Shown here piece by piece: positions 62,946 through 64,000 of a DNA stretch of 64,000 nucleotides (position 1 is its first letter; each line of letters starts with the position of its first letter). A model generated the notes under the pieces. It was not told the DNA's origin. It did no database searches and was given only the letters and a program-made list of their open reading frames with translations. Origin of the DNA: Chitinophaga polysaccharea (GTDB lineage: Bacteria > Bacteroidota > Bacteroidia > Chitinophagales > Chitinophagaceae). The translations under genes and the position numbers were made by a program. The stretch spans positions 1,860,001 through 1,924,000 of the forward strand of contig NZ_VIWO01000001.1 of assembly GCF_007829335.1 (NCBI RefSeq). The letters are read 5' to 3'.

Positions 62946-64000
62946 ATGAAAAAGATTATTGCGATGATGGGGTTTATACTCCTGGCTATCGCCAGCGTTG
63001 ATGCACAGCAGCGGGTAACGATAACGCCTGCCTACCCGGAGCGTGGGCAAACGGTTACCGTTACCTACGATCCATCGGCGCCTGGCAGTGGCATACCAGC
63101 CAGCAGTACAGATATCACCCTGGTGTTTTCCTATTCCAACTTTTACAACCTGCCCTGGCGCATGAAAATGCGCCCGCAGGATGGTAAGTGGACTGCTTCC
63201 TTTGTGTTGGCAGACTATACTGTTTTTGCCACCTTTTACCTGGAAAGCGGTGAAGCGGTGGATAAGCCAGCCAAGGATCAACATTATGAAGTCCCCGTTT
63301 ATAAAAACAAGGTGCCCGTGGAAAACGGGTACCTTTATAAAGCCTACAGCCTGAGCGCTCAAATAGGAAAATCCCCGCTGCTGGCAGACAAACAAGGGGC
63401 GCTTTACAAACAGGAGTTAGCGTTGTACCCGGGTAACTACGAGGCGCAGCTCCGGTTGCTCACTTATGAAATCAACAAGTCCACATCTCCCGCACAACAG
63501 TTACAGCTGAGGGAACAGGCACACCGGGTGATCGCCGGTCGTTTTAATGCCGCTCCCGGCAACAGCGGGAATCTTAATAAGGTAACGATGGGGTATCTTA
63601 TTATCGGTGAAAGCACGCGGTTGGACTCCATCCGGAAAGTGGTGATGGAACGCTATCCCGAATCGGCTCCTGGCCGGGAACTCAATACCGCTGCCCGGGC
63701 CAAAGGAAAAGATACGACCGCGCAAATAGCTTTCTTTGAAAAAGAGCTGCAAAAGGAGACTATTGACAACCGGGAATCCTTTGTGGAGATGCATGATAAA
63801 TTATTCCATTATTATGCTGCCCGCAAAAACAGCGACAAAGCCTTGTACCATGCCCGGTTTCTGACTTCGCAGCAACCCGATCCCTACAAAGCAACGACCT
63901 GGCAGGAAATAGCGCAAACCCTGCTGGAAAGTGGTATTGTACCAGACAGCGCCCGGGCTTATGCACAACGTGCCTTAGATAGTGTGCATACCTACCCGGT
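62946..64000 (+). CDS. Secreted protein, N-terminal part, probable thioredoxin-domain family member
   Basis: An uninterrupted frame starts at ATG 62946, 10 bases after the SusD stop, and runs off the window after 351 codons. It begins with a signal peptide (MKKIIAMMGFILLAIASVDAQ). Residues about 25-120 are a beta-sandwich-like section (RVTITPAYPERGQTVTVTYDPS, NFYNLPWRMKMRP). The rest is helical and TPR-like (KQELALYPGNYEAQLRLLTYEINK; QRALDSVHTYP). Proteins with this layout after SusC/SusD genes in Chitinophaga-like genomes often end in a TlpA-type thioredoxin domain, but no CxxC is in the visible part, so this is a guess from position. It is probably co-transcribed with susCD. Confidence 0.7.
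   Translation, partial: MKKIIAMMGFILLAIASVDAQQRVTITPAYPERGQTVTVTYDPSAPGSGIPASSTDITLVFSYSNFYNLPWRMKMRPQDGKWTASFVLADYTVFATFYLESGEAVDKPAKDQHYEVPVYKNKVPVENGYLYKAYSLSAQIGKSPLLADKQGALYKQELALYPGNYEAQLRLLTYEINKSTSPAQQLQLREQAHRVIAGRFNAAPGNSGNLNKVTMGYLIIGESTRLDSIRKVVMERYPESAPGRELNTAARAKGKDTTAQIAFFEKELQKETIDNRESFVEMHDKLFHYYAARKNSDKALYHARFLTSQQPDPYKATTWQEIAQTLLESGIVPDSARAYAQRALDSVHTYP

Overview
The window looks like chromosomal DNA of a Bacteroidota species, probably Chitinophagaceae and close to Chitinophaga. Supporting signs are three SusC/SusD outer-membrane pairs, two ECF sigma/FecR pairs feeding SusC proteins with an N-terminal STN domain, LytTR-type two-component genes, orphan MacB/FtsX-type permeases, TAnnTTTG-like promoter elements and the absence of Shine-Dalgarno sequences. 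No rRNA, tRNA, IS element or CRISPR array was seen.

Region 1 (1-15190) is a polysaccharide-utilisation locus for a uronic-acid polymer. It holds a divergent altronate dehydratase start (uxaA), SusC/SusD, a heparinase II/III-type lyase, a DUF2264 protein, KduI, a GH105-DUF4861 fusion, KduD, a LacI-family regulator and a GH88 unsaturated glucuronyl hydrolase. Lyase products (4,5-unsaturated uronides) would be opened by GH88/GH105 and channelled by KduI and KduD. Copies of a LacI-type operator built on AAACGTTT mark the promoters, so the encoded LacI protein probably controls the locus. A 16-bp terminator hairpin closes it. No sulfatase is present.

Region 2 (15209-21669, minus strand) carries a single-module Pls/PosA-type NRPS-like membrane protein with a GNAT acetyltransferase downstream, an SRPBCC protein, and an AraC-O6-alkylguanine methyltransferase fusion. 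Region 3 (21885-29383) is a sigma/FecR/SusC/SusD nutrient-uptake cassette. Region 4 (29481-36175) is mixed: a diheme cytochrome c, a DEAD-box helicase, DUF2252, DUF1266 and unknown proteins, one with a Cys/Gly-rich tail.

Region 5 (36737-42543) has a LytS-type kinase, a LytTR regulator, a 60-residue peptide without cysteine, a stand-alone receiver domain and a full-length LanB-type dehydratase. No LanC cyclase is visible, which makes this a candidate unusual RiPP locus. Region 6 (42644-47920) has a sorbosone-dehydrogenase-like protein with a cytochrome c, an unknown protein with a DGHHKL motif, and an FtsX-type permease.

Region 7 (48225-56083) is the most striking. Two VgrG spike proteins each carry a C-terminal metzincin-like metallopeptidase domain, and each is followed by one of two homologous small lipoproteins. 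A DUF4280 PAAR-like tip gene ends the set. It reads as a duplicated contractile-injection effector module with lipoprotein immunity candidates. Region 8 (56175-64000) is a second sigma/FecR/SusC/SusD cassette, with a partial secreted protein running off the window.
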